A stretch of 64,000 nucleotides of DNA, from positions 124,001-188,000 of the forward strand of contig NZ_JAJLQW010000003.1 of assembly GCF_025548535.1 (NCBI RefSeq), written 5' to 3'. The notes beneath the pieces were generated by a model that did no database searches, was not told where the DNA came from, and saw only the letters and a program-made list of their open reading frames with translations. Both the position numbers and the translations under genes were made by a program. Origin of the DNA: Undibacterium sp. Jales W-56 (GTDB lineage: Bacteria; Pseudomonadota; Gammaproteobacteria; Burkholderiales; Burkholderiaceae_D). Below are positions 35,723 through 44,509 of the stretch, one piece after another; the stretch's first letter is position 1; each line of letters opens with the position of its first letter.

Positions 35723-35792
35723 GAAAAACAACGTTTTTTCTGATAACATCATATCAGCCTCACTAAAAAACGCCAGCAAAAACATCGTTTCC
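35723..35792. promoter_or_regulatory. Candidate TetR operators
   Basis: A near-palindrome GAAAAACAACGTTTTTTC (35723-35740) is directly followed by CTGATA-ACATCA-TATCAG (35740-35757). A partial repeat of the first, CAAAAACATCGTTTCC, lies at 35777-35792. All sit between the divergent TetR and nitronate monooxygenase starts. Confidence 0.45.
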
Positions 35793-35874
35793 ATGTGTTT
35801 TTACCGGCGCTTGCGACACCCAGCGTCAGCGCAGTCCAGTGAGAACCATTTTAATTACGAGACCGGATCCCCTT

Positions 35875-36849
35875 ATGACGACTTCTCATTTGCCCAAAGC
35901 GTTACAGAATCTTTCCTTGCCGGTGATCGGCTCCCCTTTGTTTATCGCCAGCGGTCCCAAACTGGTCGCGGCGCAGTGCAAAGCCGGTATCGTCGGCTCC
36001 TTCCCGGCCTTGAACGCCCGCCCGGCAGAATTGCTGGATACCTGGCTGACCGAGTTGCAGGCCGAGCTGGCAGCGTTTCAGGCCGCCAATCCTGCTGCCA
36101 AGGTGGGGCCGATCGCCGTCAACCAGATCGTGCATCAATCGAATGACAGGCTGGCGCATGACGTCGAAGTCTGCGTCAAGCACCAGATCCCCATCATCAT
36201 CTCCTCGCTGCGTGCGCCGCCCAAAGAGATGCTGGATGCGATCCATAGCTACGGCGGCATCGTTTTGCATGACGTGATCTCGATCCGTCACGCCAAGAAA
36301 GCGCTGGAAGCCGGTGTCGACGGCCTGATCCTGGTCGCTGCCGGTGCGGGCGGCCATGCCGGCGGTTTGTCGCCTTTCGCACTGGTCGGCGAGGTGCGTA
36401 AATTTTTTAAAGGCCCGGTCGCCTTGTCCGGTTCGATTGCCTCCGGCGATGCGGTGCTGGCAGCGCAAGCCATGGGGGCCGACTTTGCGTATATCGGCTC
36501 ACGCTGGCTGGCCACGCAAGAATCGAATGTCGATGAGGCATACCGCCAGGCGATTATCGAATCGAGCGCCGCCGACATCGTCTACACCAACCTGTTCACC
36601 GGCGTGCATGGCAATTACCTGAAAAAATCGATAGTCGCGGCCGGACTCGATCCAGAAAACCTGCCGGTCGCCGACAAGACCGCGATGAACTTCGGTTCCG
36701 GCAGCGGCAGCAAAGCCAAAGCCTGGCGCGATATCTGGGGCGCAGGTCAGGGCGTAGGCTTGATGGAGGATGCGCCTAGCGTGGCCGAAGTGGTAGCGCG
36801 CCTGAAGGCGGAATACGACGCGGCCAAGCAGCGCGTATTGGCGAGCTGA
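35875..36849 (+). CDS. Nitronate monooxygenase-type flavoprotein
   Basis: 324-aa TIM-barrel FMN enzyme of the nitronate monooxygenase/2-nitropropane dioxygenase family. The FMN and active-site region AAGAGGHAGGLSPFALV holds the family His, followed by LSGSIASGDAVLAAQAMGADFAYIGSR (FMN phosphate site; landmark near 195-222). Members oxidise alkyl nitronates or act as enoyl-ACP-reductase-like or quinone reductases. ATG at 35875 is used; GTG at 35839 is in frame but unsupported. The TetR context with an acyl-CoA enzyme hints at lipid rather than nitroalkane metabolism. Confidence 0.87.
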   Translation: MTTSHLPKALQNLSLPVIGSPLFIASGPKLVAAQCKAGIVGSFPALNARPAELLDTWLTELQAELAAFQAANPAAKVGPIAVNQIVHQSNDRLAHDVEVCVKHQIPIIISSLRAPPKEMLDAIHSYGGIVLHDVISIRHAKKALEAGVDGLILVAAGAGGHAGGLSPFALVGEVRKFFKGPVALSGSIASGDAVLAAQAMGADFAYIGSRWLATQESNVDEAYRQAIIESSAADIVYTNLFTGVHGNYLKKSIVAAGLDPENLPVADKTAMNFGSGSGSKAKAWRDIWGAGQGVGLMEDAPSVAEVVARLKAEYDAAKQRVLAS

Positions 36850-36879
36850 ATCATCAATGGACGCCGTTTGAAAAGATAT

Positions 36880-36939
36880 CCGCAAGGACGGTCGCAGAGT
36901 AAGAAAAGAGGTTTTTTTGCGTTCTCTGCGTCTTTGCGG
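36880..36939. repeat. Imperfect palindromic repeat (CGCAGAG type)
   Basis: CCGCAAGGACGGTCGCAGAG (36880-36899) pairs imperfectly with CTCTGCGTCTTTGCGG (36924-36939). It could act as a terminator for the nitronate monooxygenase gene. It resembles the CACAGAG-rich repeats elsewhere in the window. Confidence 0.6.
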
Positions 36940-37069
36940 AAAATAGTTTTCCCGACTGCGTATAAGTTGTACCGGCTTAAACTAGACCTGACATACATGT
37001 CAGGCTTCACCGTCCGCAAACGCCCCGAAGTGGACGAAGCCCGCTGTAGCAGATCGATGCAACGGGGGG

Positions 37070-37687
37070 CTAGGCCTCACGCCCTGCCAGCGCCAAGGAG
37101 GCGCCCAGCCCCAGCATTGTGACGCCTGACACCTTGGTGAGTAGTCGTGCGCGAGCGGCGCGCGCGACGCCTGACTTGAGTAAGCGATCAGCTGCGAAAA
37201 CCGCTATGACATCGACCGTCGTGTTAAGGGTGACGCAAATACTTCCAAGTATCACCAACTGTGGGGCCAAGGGTTCGCCTGGCGAGACAAACTGAGGCAG
37301 AAACGCCAGAAAAAAAAGCGCTGTCTTGACGTTTAACGCCTCAACAATGATTCCCTCGTACAGTGATCGGCGCGCCCCCTGAGAAGTAACGGGCTCCACC
37401 GTGAGCGCCTGGTCCTTGCGCAGAAGCAGGCGAATGCCCATGTAGACGAGATAGGCAGCACCAAGGTACTTGACCAGGTTGTAGGCCACGGCGGACTGGG
37501 CAATTATCAGGGACAGGCCGAGCGCCGCCGCAAAAACGTGGAGCATTCCGCCGATTCCGGTGCCGAAGCATGAGGCCAAGCCTTCTGCGCGACCGCCAGC
37601 GACCGTACGGGCGACGACGTAAGCAATGCCCGGACCAGGGGTGATGGCAAGGACCACGGCGGCGAGTACGAAGGCAAGGAATGACAT
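37070..37687 (-). CDS. LysE/RhtB-family exporter
   Basis: 205-aa inner-membrane protein with six hydrophobic segments. The N-terminal ITPGPGIAYVVARTVAGGR is the LysE-family signature. It should export an amino acid or analogue by proton antiport. It lies 72 bases after the PaiB-like gene on the same strand, so both may answer to the divergent MocR regulator. Confidence 0.9.
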   Translation of the reverse strand: MSFLAFVLAAVVLAITPGPGIAYVVARTVAGGRAEGLASCFGTGIGGMLHVFAAALGLSLIIAQSAVAYNLVKYLGAAYLVYMGIRLLLRKDQALTVEPVTSQGARRSLYEGIIVEALNVKTALFFLAFLPQFVSPGEPLAPQLVILGSICVTLNTTVDVIAVFAADRLLKSGVARAARARLLTKVSGVTMLGLGASLALAGREA

Positions 37688-37759
37688 GGTGTTGGTGTCT
37701 TTCAGGTGAGGGTCAGCGTCGGCTGACCTGTGAGCTCTAATTACAAATAGGTAGAAAAT

Positions 37760-38398
37760 TTATGCCGACTTGGCGTCAGCACAAGCCAGCATGGCATCGC
37801 CAATCATGCGATCACCTTGGGCCTTGAGCGTTTCGCCGGCGCCGCGTATGTCGCGAACTTCCTTGTTCTGGCTCAGTTTTGACTTGCCGACAAGGCGCGT
37901 GATTTCAATCTCCAGACCCACGATGGCCTTGAGCATCGTGTCAATGTCCTCCTTGGAGCTGTCCGTCATCTTCCATGGTGCCGGCTGTGACGCTTCATGG
38001 GTTCGGGTCAGACGGGCAACCACGCCGCGCACGAAGCGCTCGTCGTCGCGGATGGTGATGCGTCCGTAGGCATGGGCCAGCATGTAATTCCAGGTGGGTA
38101 CCTGCTTGTGGAACTCATGCTTGGACGGATACCAATTGGGCGAAATATACGCATCGGCGGCCCGAAAGACCACCAGTACCTCATCGCCATCGGATACGTC
38201 CTTCCACACCGGGTTGGCGCGCGCCACATGGGCATTCAGCACACCCATCTCACCCTGCTGGGGATTGAGTTCAAAAGGAATATGGTTGGCATCCAGTCCA
38301 CTTGCGCCATGCGTGACCAGCATTCCAAAAGGATGTTGCTTGATGAGGTCATGCAGCACTTCTGTACGAGACTCATCGAAATGGTTGGGTACATACAT
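37760..38398 (-). CDS. PaiB-type FMN-binding negative regulator
   Basis: 212-aa protein of the PaiB family (split-barrel flavin fold). The beginning MYVPNHFDE and segments HPFGMLVTHG, ANPVWKDV and PSWNYM-like PTWNYMLAHAYG match the family. Members are called FMN-binding negative transcriptional regulators or detoxification proteins. Start is ATG at 38398 with GGGAGA six bases upstream; a longer in-frame start at 38500 runs into the promoter region. Divergent to the MocR gene. Confidence 0.9.
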   Translation of the reverse strand: MYVPNHFDESRTEVLHDLIKQHPFGMLVTHGASGLDANHIPFELNPQQGEMGVLNAHVARANPVWKDVSDGDEVLVVFRAADAYISPNWYPSKHEFHKQVPTWNYMLAHAYGRITIRDDERFVRGVVARLTRTHEASQPAPWKMTDSSKEDIDTMLKAIVGLEIEITRLVGKSKLSQNKEVRDIRGAGETLKAQGDRMIGDAMLACADAKSA

Positions 38399-38461
38399 CT
38401 CAGTTCTCCCGGTGTTAACCCTGATTGAAACGCTTATGCCTTTGGAGGCAGTTATCCGACG

Positions 38462-38486
38462 TGGATTATCGCCATTTTCTGGATTA
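38462..38486. promoter_or_regulatory. Candidate MocR operator (direct repeat)
   Basis: TGGATTA occurs at 38462-38468 and again at 38480-38486, an 18-base period, in the 132-base gap between paiB-like and MocR starts. MocR/PdxR-type regulators often bind spaced direct repeats. Confidence 0.4.
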
Positions 38487-38530
38487 CTATGTAGGTCCAC
38501 AATTGAACAATTTCAGCAGGCCAGAATCGT

Positions 38531-40048
38531 ATGCCACGACGTCCCCAAGCTGTGGATTTGCCGCCCATTAGCGGCCTGGACCGTAGCAGCGGGCATCTTG
38601 GCCGGCAATTGACGTACGCTCTGCGCGAGGCAATACGTAGCGGCAACTTGAAGCCTGGCGATCTTCTGCCTTCGAGCCGTCAGCTAGCCAGCGCGCTCGA
38701 TATCGCGCGCGGCACCGTCACGGAGGCGTACGAACAACTGATCGCCGAGGGATTTCTCGACGCACAACCAAGGGCGGGCACGCGAGTCGCTGCCGCGTTG
38801 ACCCAATCGCGGTCCGCTGCCAGCAGTTCGCAAAAGCCGGCGGCAAAGGCGACGTCCGCTTCACTGCCGGCGCCTGCAGCCGCCTTCGCTAAAGTCGCGG
38901 AGCAATTCAAGCCGCTGCCGCCGGTACCCTTTGCCGTTTCCGTTCCCACAGGCCCGGCAGCGCCCGATGAAGCGTGGCGACGACTCGGCAACCGCATCCG
39001 CGCCCGAGGACCAGGCGCGCCCTCGGGGTATGACGATCCTCAAGGTGTCAAGGCCCTCCGGGAAGCCGTGGCTGAGTACGTGCGGAGGTCGCGCTCGGTG
39101 CAGTGCAGTGCTGAACAAGTCATCATCACGACGGGAACCCAGCAAGGGTTGTACGTCGCCTGCCAAGTGCTGCTGGGCGCCACCGACATCGCGTGGGTGG
39201 AAGACCCCGCCTATCGGGGCATTACCGGAATTCTCGAAAGCACAGGGCGGCAGGATCGCATGGTGCGCGTTCCAGTTGACGATGCCGGCATCGACGTCGA
39301 CGCAGGCGTGGCAATGGCAAAGGATGCGCGTGCTGCATTCGTCACGCCTTCGCATCAATATCCGTTGGGAATGCCGATGAGCATGGGGCGCAGGAATGCA
39401 TTGCTGGCTTGGGCACGGAAGAACGGCGCCTGGATCGTAGAGGACGACTACGACAGCGAACTGCGCTATGCCGGCCATCCGTTTCCTTCACTGCAGGGGC
39501 TTGCACCGGATCGCGTCGTCTACCTTGGCACCTTCAGCAAGATCCTGTTTCCATCGCTGCGCCTTGGCTATGCCATCGTTCCTGACGCCTTGGTACCCGC
39601 CTTCTGCGGTGCGCGTGTACTGATGGACAGACATACGCCAAGCGCCGACCAACACGTCCTCGCCGCTTTCATCACCGAAGGTTATCTGGATCGGCATATC
39701 CGACGCATTCGCGGTGTGTACGCTGACCGGCGCAGCCAGCTGTTAGGCATGCTCGAGCGATGGATTCCCAAGGATCTTGGATGGCTGCAGCCTAGCGATC
39801 AAGGCATGCATCTGGTCCTCTGGCTAGCGGACGGTATCGACGACGTTTTGCTGGCGTCACGCGCGGTGGAGGCTGGAGTCGCTGTGCGTGCAGTGTCTCC
39901 AATGTATTCGGAGGGCAATGGTCGCTCAGGACTCGTCCTCGGTTTAGGTGGATTCAGCAACGAGCAGATGGAGGCAGCAGTTCGGATCCTTGCTGCAATC
40001 AGCATGTCGATGAGAAAGACCAAGCCGCACATACAGACTACTTCGTGA
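38531..40048 (+). CDS. MocR-family PLP-dependent transcriptional regulator
   Basis: 505-aa fusion of a GntR-type winged helix (about 20-85, with LLPSSRQLASALDIARGTVTEAYEQL as landmark) and an aminotransferase-like fold (about 135-490). The PLP lysine is in LGTFSKILFPSLRLGY. Such regulators sense PLP or an amine/amino acid. It is divergent from paiB-like and lysE-like genes, a common arrangement in which MocR activates the divergent gene. Length and domain order are normal. Confidence 0.9.
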   Translation: MPRRPQAVDLPPISGLDRSSGHLGRQLTYALREAIRSGNLKPGDLLPSSRQLASALDIARGTVTEAYEQLIAEGFLDAQPRAGTRVAAALTQSRSAASSSQKPAAKATSASLPAPAAAFAKVAEQFKPLPPVPFAVSVPTGPAAPDEAWRRLGNRIRARGPGAPSGYDDPQGVKALREAVAEYVRRSRSVQCSAEQVIITTGTQQGLYVACQVLLGATDIAWVEDPAYRGITGILESTGRQDRMVRVPVDDAGIDVDAGVAMAKDARAAFVTPSHQYPLGMPMSMGRRNALLAWARKNGAWIVEDDYDSELRYAGHPFPSLQGLAPDRVVYLGTFSKILFPSLRLGYAIVPDALVPAFCGARVLMDRHTPSADQHVLAAFITEGYLDRHIRRIRGVYADRRSQLLGMLERWIPKDLGWLQPSDQGMHLVLWLADGIDDVLLASRAVEAGVAVRAVSPMYSEGNGRSGLVLGLGGFSNEQMEAAVRILAAISMSMRKTKPHIQTTS

Positions 40049-40150
40049 AGAATCGAATAAAAATCAGCCGGAACGACCGGCCGTCATTCAAGTTTCTACG
40101 ATAGTTTGCCGTAACCAAACTATCTCCCGCCTTTTCCCCCGAAGAATCCT

Positions 40151-41242
40151 ATGATGCATCGTCTCCCGCTTGTGCTGTTTGTGTCATTGCTATGTGCTCA
40201 GGTGCAGGCGCGTGACGATGCCACGCCGTCCAAGCCGATCAAGCAAGCGTCGGCGAAAGAAGATGCCTCTGTCAAAGAGGACAGCAAGCCGCCCGGCAAA
40301 GAATCCAAAGATAAAGAATCCAAGGAAAAGCCAAGCAAAGAGAGTAAGGCGGCCGCCTTGGCACGCGCGAAAGAAGAGCAGGCGGCCGATGATATAGCGG
40401 CAAAAATTGCCGACAAACTGGCGATCATTCGCAAGGAAAAAGAAGAAGCCAAGGCCCGCTCCAATCCGAATCCACGTCCGCTGCTCAGAAATTCCTTCAT
40501 TGCGCCGGTCCGAAAGCCCGCCGCGATGGGCAATGCCAATGGCGTCAGCACAATCGCCGCCCACAGCGCCGAGCATTGGAGCTATGAAGGTGAAGGCGGG
40601 CCTTTAAGCTGGGGCAAGCTGAATCCCGCCAACGCCAAATGCGACACCGGTGAACGCCAGTCGCCGATCGATATTCGCGACGGCATCAGGGTAGAGCTAG
40701 ATCCGATCGGGTTTGATTACAAGGCGGCGAGCTTCAGCGTAGTCGATAACGGTCACACCATCCAGGTCAATCTGGGCGCCGGCAATTACATCACGGTCGG
40801 CGGGCGCAGCTACGAACTGGTGCAATTCCATTTCCATAAACCATCGGAAGAACGCGTGAATGGCAAGAGTTTTGAGATGGTCGCGCATCTGGTGCATAAA
40901 GACAGCAACGGCAAACTCGCCGTGGTCGCCGTGCTGATCGAACGCGGCAAACCGCAGCCGCTGGTGCAGATGATCTGGAACAATTTACCTTTAGAAAAAG
41001 ACGATCCGGTCAAAGCCCTGAGCACGATAGACATGAACCAGATTTTGCCCACCAAGCGCGACTACTACACCTATATGGGATCGCTGACGACGCCGCCGTG
41101 CAGCGAAGGCGTGTTGTGGCTGGTGATGAAAGAACCGATCGAAATTTCACCCGAACAACTGGCGATTTTTAACCGTTTATATCCCATGAACGCGCGACCG
41201 ATCCAAAAACTCTCGGGTCGCCTGATTAAAGAATCCAACTAA
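40151..41242 (+). CDS. Exported alpha-class carbonic anhydrase with lysine-rich linker
   Basis: 363-aa protein. A signal peptide (about 1-20, ends VQA) is followed by a charged Lys/Glu/Ser-rich, probably coiled-coil, region (about 26-105), then an alpha carbonic anhydrase domain (about 142-360). Zinc ligands are His227 and His229 (FHFH) and His246 (AHLVH), with QSPIDI near 170 and LTTPPCSEGV near 315. It interconverts CO2 and bicarbonate in the periplasm. The N-terminal insert is unusual: most bacterial alpha enzymes are 220-260 aa. It may anchor the enzyme to cell wall or polyanions (inference). A hairpin follows the stop. Confidence 0.92.
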   Translation: MMHRLPLVLFVSLLCAQVQARDDATPSKPIKQASAKEDASVKEDSKPPGKESKDKESKEKPSKESKAAALARAKEEQAADDIAAKIADKLAIIRKEKEEAKARSNPNPRPLLRNSFIAPVRKPAAMGNANGVSTIAAHSAEHWSYEGEGGPLSWGKLNPANAKCDTGERQSPIDIRDGIRVELDPIGFDYKAASFSVVDNGHTIQVNLGAGNYITVGGRSYELVQFHFHKPSEERVNGKSFEMVAHLVHKDSNGKLAVVAVLIERGKPQPLVQMIWNNLPLEKDDPVKALSTIDMNQILPTKRDYYTYMGSLTTPPCSEGVLWLVMKEPIEISPEQLAIFNRLYPMNARPIQKLSGRLIKESN

Positions 41243-41248
41243 ACATTC

Positions 41249-41280
41249 ATCGTAAAAATCCCCATGGCGATTTTTACGAT
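41249..41280 (+). terminator. Hairpin after carbonic anhydrase gene
   Basis: ATCGTAAAAATC (41249-41260) and GATTTTTACGAT (41269-41280) form a perfect 12-base stem with an eight-base loop. There is no long T-run after it, although the right arm itself contains five T. Confidence 0.6.
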
Positions 41281-41601
41281 GGCAATTTCAGCCCATCACT
41301 CAACGCTGGTCTGGGCCATATCATTTGTAGTAGCTCAGACTTGCGCTGACAGTCTCTGTCAGATGATTTGTCGGCCAGCAGCGTACATCTCGATTGGAAA
41401 TATATGGAAAGAATATTGGGCTCACCTGAATATGAACGATGTGGCGCATCGTTCACGTCGTTTTTCCCATCACTTTCTGAGCTTTGATCTATTGCCATCC
41501 TAGAGAAAAATATTTTTTGCAAGCGTGTCGATTTTGTGTGCCGTCATCCGTCGTAGGAATGAAGCACCGGTTGTCCATTCCACCTTAACCAAGGAAACGC
41601 T
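41281..41601. other. Intergenic region, no gene seen
   Basis: About 320 bases. The only structure noticed is CTGACAG-TCT-CTGTCAG at 41346-41362. AAGGAAACGCT before 41602 is the ribosome binding site of the next gene. Confidence 0.4.
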
Positions 41602-42000
41602 ATGAACAAACAGATCATCCTCAATCTGCCCGTGAAGGACCTCGACAAATCCAAGGCCTTCTTTTCCGCTCTTGGCTTTACCTTCAATCCCCGATTTAGC
41701 GGAGAGAACGCGGCGTTCATGAATATCGTCGACGGCACCATCCAGGCTATGCTGACGACCGAACCTTTCTTCAAGTCACTGATCGACAAGCCCCTCGCGA
41801 ATGCAAAGGAAGCCAATGAAGTCGTCATTTGCCTTAGTTGCGAAAGCCGGGAAGAGGTAGACAGCCTGATCGCCAAGGCCGTTGCCGCTGGTGGCCGCAC
41901 ACCGCATCCGCCCGAGGACCATGGCTTTATGTATGACCAGGGCTTCGAGGATATCGATGGCCACCTGTGGAACCTGGTCTGGACAGCGCCAGAAGCCTAG
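41602..42000 (+). CDS. VOC-family (glyoxalase-like) protein
   Basis: 132-aa vicinal-oxygen-chelate protein with two beta-alpha-beta-beta-beta modules. NLPVKDLDKSKAFFSALGF is the typical first module, and the C-terminal GFEDIDGHLWNLVW the typical end. Metal binding is not clear: the first module lacks an evident His ligand. Members include resistance proteins and glyoxalase-like enzymes; substrate is unknown. Confidence 0.87.
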   Translation: MNKQIILNLPVKDLDKSKAFFSALGFTFNPRFSGENAAFMNIVDGTIQAMLTTEPFFKSLIDKPLANAKEANEVVICLSCESREEVDSLIAKAVAAGGRTPHPPEDHGFMYDQGFEDIDGHLWNLVWTAPEA

Positions 42001-42152
42001 TGCGCTGGCGGTGGAAAAGCCCAGCAATTCCGCTAAATTCAGCTACCTTGTAGAGTGATCGACTGCCCGACTGCAAGTAAGCGACCGCCGGTTCGGCACG
42101 GGTGCCGCCGATCATGACATGAACCGTCAGACCAAGTCTGAGTTACTACATA

Positions 42153-43400
42153 TCATTCGTATTTGCGCGCATCGTCTATCACTTTGCCGTCATTCGGCAA
42201 CTGCTGATAATCGACAAAAATCACTTCACCACGTAATTTGGTGACCTCACGCAAGCTGCCGATAATCGCTGCCTTCAAGGCCGCGTCGCGTACCTCGCTC
42301 TCGCATTGCAGGGTCATCACATCATTCGCCATTTCACCGCTGACCACCAGCCGCGCTTTGCGGATTTCCGGATGACGCTTGACGACTTCGGCGACTTGCG
42401 ACGGATGGACAAACATGCCTTTAACCTTGGTGGTCTGATCGGCCCGCCCCAACCAGCCCTTGATGCGCGTATTGGTGCGGCCGCAAGGCGACATGCCCGG
42501 CAGGATCGCCGACATATCCCCGGTGCCAAAACGGATCAAGGGATAGTCGGGATTAAATGAGGTGACCACGACTTCACCGACCTCCCCGGCATCGACCAGA
42601 TCGCCGGTGCCCGGCCGGACGATTTCCAGAATCAGGTCTTCATCGAGAATCATGCCGGGATTTAAGGTTCCGTCGCTGACCGTTTCATAGGCGATATTGC
42701 CGATGTCGGCAGTCGCATACATTTGCACGACATGCGGTATGCCCTGATCTTGCAGCCATTGCCGCAGACTCGGCGGCAAGGCTTCGGCGCCAACGATCGC
42801 ATATTGCAGACTGGAGATATCCGCGTTCATCTCTGCCGCTTTTTCAATAATGATTTTTAAAAAGCTCGGGGTGCCGACATACGCATCGGGACGCAACTCG
42901 ACGATCGCCTGGACCTGCATCTCGGTTTGCCCGGTGCCTGCCGGGATCACGGCGCAACCGATTTTGGCAGCGCCGCCCTCGACCATAAAGGCGGCAGGCG
43001 TGAAGTGATACGAAAAACAGTTTTGGATAATATGTCCGGCGCGCAAGCCGACCGCATGCAATGGCCGCGCAAAACGCCACCAGTCCTGGGCCCGGCCTTC
43101 GGGATCAAAGATCGGGCCAGGCGACATAAAGATACGGCTCATCTGGCGCGCTGCGGTGGTGGTCAGAGCGCCAAACGGCAGCGCTGCTCTCTGGATGTTT
43201 TTCAGATCCGATTTTCGTGTCACTGGTAGCTGCGCCAAGGCTACGCGACTCTGGATATCAGCGGCTTGCACACCATGCAGAATGGCGGCCCAGCCCGCCG
43301 CTGTCTGTGCCTGCGCGATCAATTGCGGCAGCCGCGTCATCAATGCCTGTTCGCGGCTTTGCGGATGGCGGGTTTCCAATGCGTCCAGATATGCGCTCAT
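42153..43400 (-). CDS. PaaK-like phenylacetate-CoA ligase family protein
   Basis: 415-aa AMP-forming ligase of the phenylacetate-CoA ligase class. Landmarks are LPVTRKSDLKNIQ, a central GAEALPPSLRQWLQ, and the C-terminal RADQTTKVKGMFVHPSQVAEVV. It should activate an aromatic or other carboxylate to its CoA thioester. It is the last gene of the liv-type operon, 61 bases after LivF. Coupling a transporter to a ligase suggests vectorial uptake of the acid; the substrate is not determined. Confidence 0.85.
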   Translation of the reverse strand: MSAYLDALETRHPQSREQALMTRLPQLIAQAQTAAGWAAILHGVQAADIQSRVALAQLPVTRKSDLKNIQRAALPFGALTTTAARQMSRIFMSPGPIFDPEGRAQDWWRFARPLHAVGLRAGHIIQNCFSYHFTPAAFMVEGGAAKIGCAVIPAGTGQTEMQVQAIVELRPDAYVGTPSFLKIIIEKAAEMNADISSLQYAIVGAEALPPSLRQWLQDQGIPHVVQMYATADIGNIAYETVSDGTLNPGMILDEDLILEIVRPGTGDLVDAGEVGEVVVTSFNPDYPLIRFGTGDMSAILPGMSPCGRTNTRIKGWLGRADQTTKVKGMFVHPSQVAEVVKRHPEIRKARLVVSGEMANDVMTLQCESEVRDAALKAAIIGSLREVTKLRGEVIFVDYQQLPNDGKVIDDARKYE

Positions 43401-43461
43401 GGTGAGTAGAGATTAAGTTGATCGGTAAAAATCGGGGTAGCCATTAGTGACGCTGTGATGC

Positions 43462-44331
43462 TTACGCCAGCCAGCGCTTACGGCGACGATAGAACTTCAT
43501 ATCGCGAAAGCTCTTGCGGCCGGCACCGGAGACCCCGAGATAGAATTCTTTGACGTCTTCATTGGTCGCTAAATCTTTGGCATCACCTTCCATCACGACC
43601 CGGCCGTTTTCCAGGATGTAGCCGAAGTCGGCATAGCGTAAAGCGACATTGGTATTTTGTTCGGCCAGCAGGAAGGAGACGTTTTCCACGGTGTTGAGGC
43701 TCTTCACAATGTCAAAAATTTCCTCGACCAGTTGCGGTGCGATCCCCATCGATGGCTCGTCCAGCAAAATCATCGACGGCTTTGCCATCAAGGCGCGTCC
43801 GATCGCGCACATCTGTTGCTCGCCGCCGGAGGTGTAACCCGCCAGCGAACTACGACGCTGCCGCAAGCGCGGAAAATAGCGGTACACCATGTCCAGCGAG
43901 TCTTTTAATTCTGACCGCGAAATACTGCGTGTGTAGGCGCCGGTCAGCAGATTTTCTTCTATGCTCAGGTGCGCAAAACAATGGCGTCCTTCCATCACTT
44001 GCGACAAGCCGCGCTTGACCAGTTCATTCGGGGTCAGGTGATCGACCCGCTGGCCTTTAAAGCAAATATCGCCTTTGGTAATATCGCCGCGTTCATTGCG
44101 CAACAGCGTGGAAATCGCCTTCAGCGTGGTTGATTTGCCGGCCCCGTTAGCGCCCAGCAAAGCCACGATCTTGCCTTGCGGGACTTGCAGCGAAATTCCT
44201 TTGAGCACCAGTATCACATGATCGTAAATAACCTCGATATTGTTGACGCTCAGATAGGCCGGATTGTGTTCCATCGCGGTTGTGTTGCTCGCATTGCTGG
44301 TCGTGGGCATCGTCATGGTGTTCTCATTCAT
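43462..44331 (-). CDS. livF: Branched-chain amino acid-type ABC transporter ATPase (LivF-like)
   Basis: 289-aa ATPase. Walker A is GANGAGKST, the signature is SGGEQQMCAIGRAL, and Walker B is ILLDEPSMG. It pairs with LivG to drive import through LivH/LivM. It is longer than typical LivF (about 235), with about 35 extra residues at the N-terminus and a basic C-terminal tail (RRRKRWLA). ATG at 44331 is used; 44367 would place a strong hairpin (44337-44359) inside the gene, and 44316 is also possible. Confidence 0.9.
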   Translation of the reverse strand: MNENTMTMPTTSNASNTTAMEHNPAYLSVNNIEVIYDHVILVLKGISLQVPQGKIVALLGANGAGKSTTLKAISTLLRNERGDITKGDICFKGQRVDHLTPNELVKRGLSQVMEGRHCFAHLSIEENLLTGAYTRSISRSELKDSLDMVYRYFPRLRQRRSSLAGYTSGGEQQMCAIGRALMAKPSMILLDEPSMGIAPQLVEEIFDIVKSLNTVENVSFLLAEQNTNVALRYADFGYILENGRVVMEGDAKDLATNEDVKEFYLGVSGAGRKSFRDMKFYRRRKRWLA

Positions 44332-44336
44332 CTCAG

Positions 44337-44359
44337 GCGGGTGCGAACGGCGCACCCGC
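44337..44359. repeat. Hairpin before livF
   Basis: GCGGGTGCG (44337-44345) and CGCACCCGC (44351-44359) form a strong nine-base stem just upstream of the likely livF start. It may modulate livF translation or stabilise processed livK mRNA. Confidence 0.55.
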
Positions 44360-44428
44360 AATTGCATTGGCCAGGTATTGTTACCATCGTCTTGCTGACA
44401 TCATCTTGCTTGCGTCGCTGCAAAAGAA

Positions 44429-44474
44429 CCCGCTCCCGTGCTTCATCCGGTGTGCATGAAGACGCAGGAGCGGG
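44429..44474 (-). repeat. Intercistronic stem-loop after livK
   Basis: CCCGCTCC (44429-44436) with CTTCAT (44441-44446) pair with ATGAAG (44456-44461) and GGAGCGGG (44467-44474). There is no U-run, so it looks like a partial terminator or 3' mRNA stabiliser after the binding-protein gene, as seen in many ABC operons. Confidence 0.6.
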
Positions 44475-44509
44475 AAATCCACTAAGGAAACTCCCGCGTT
44501 ACGCCCTGC

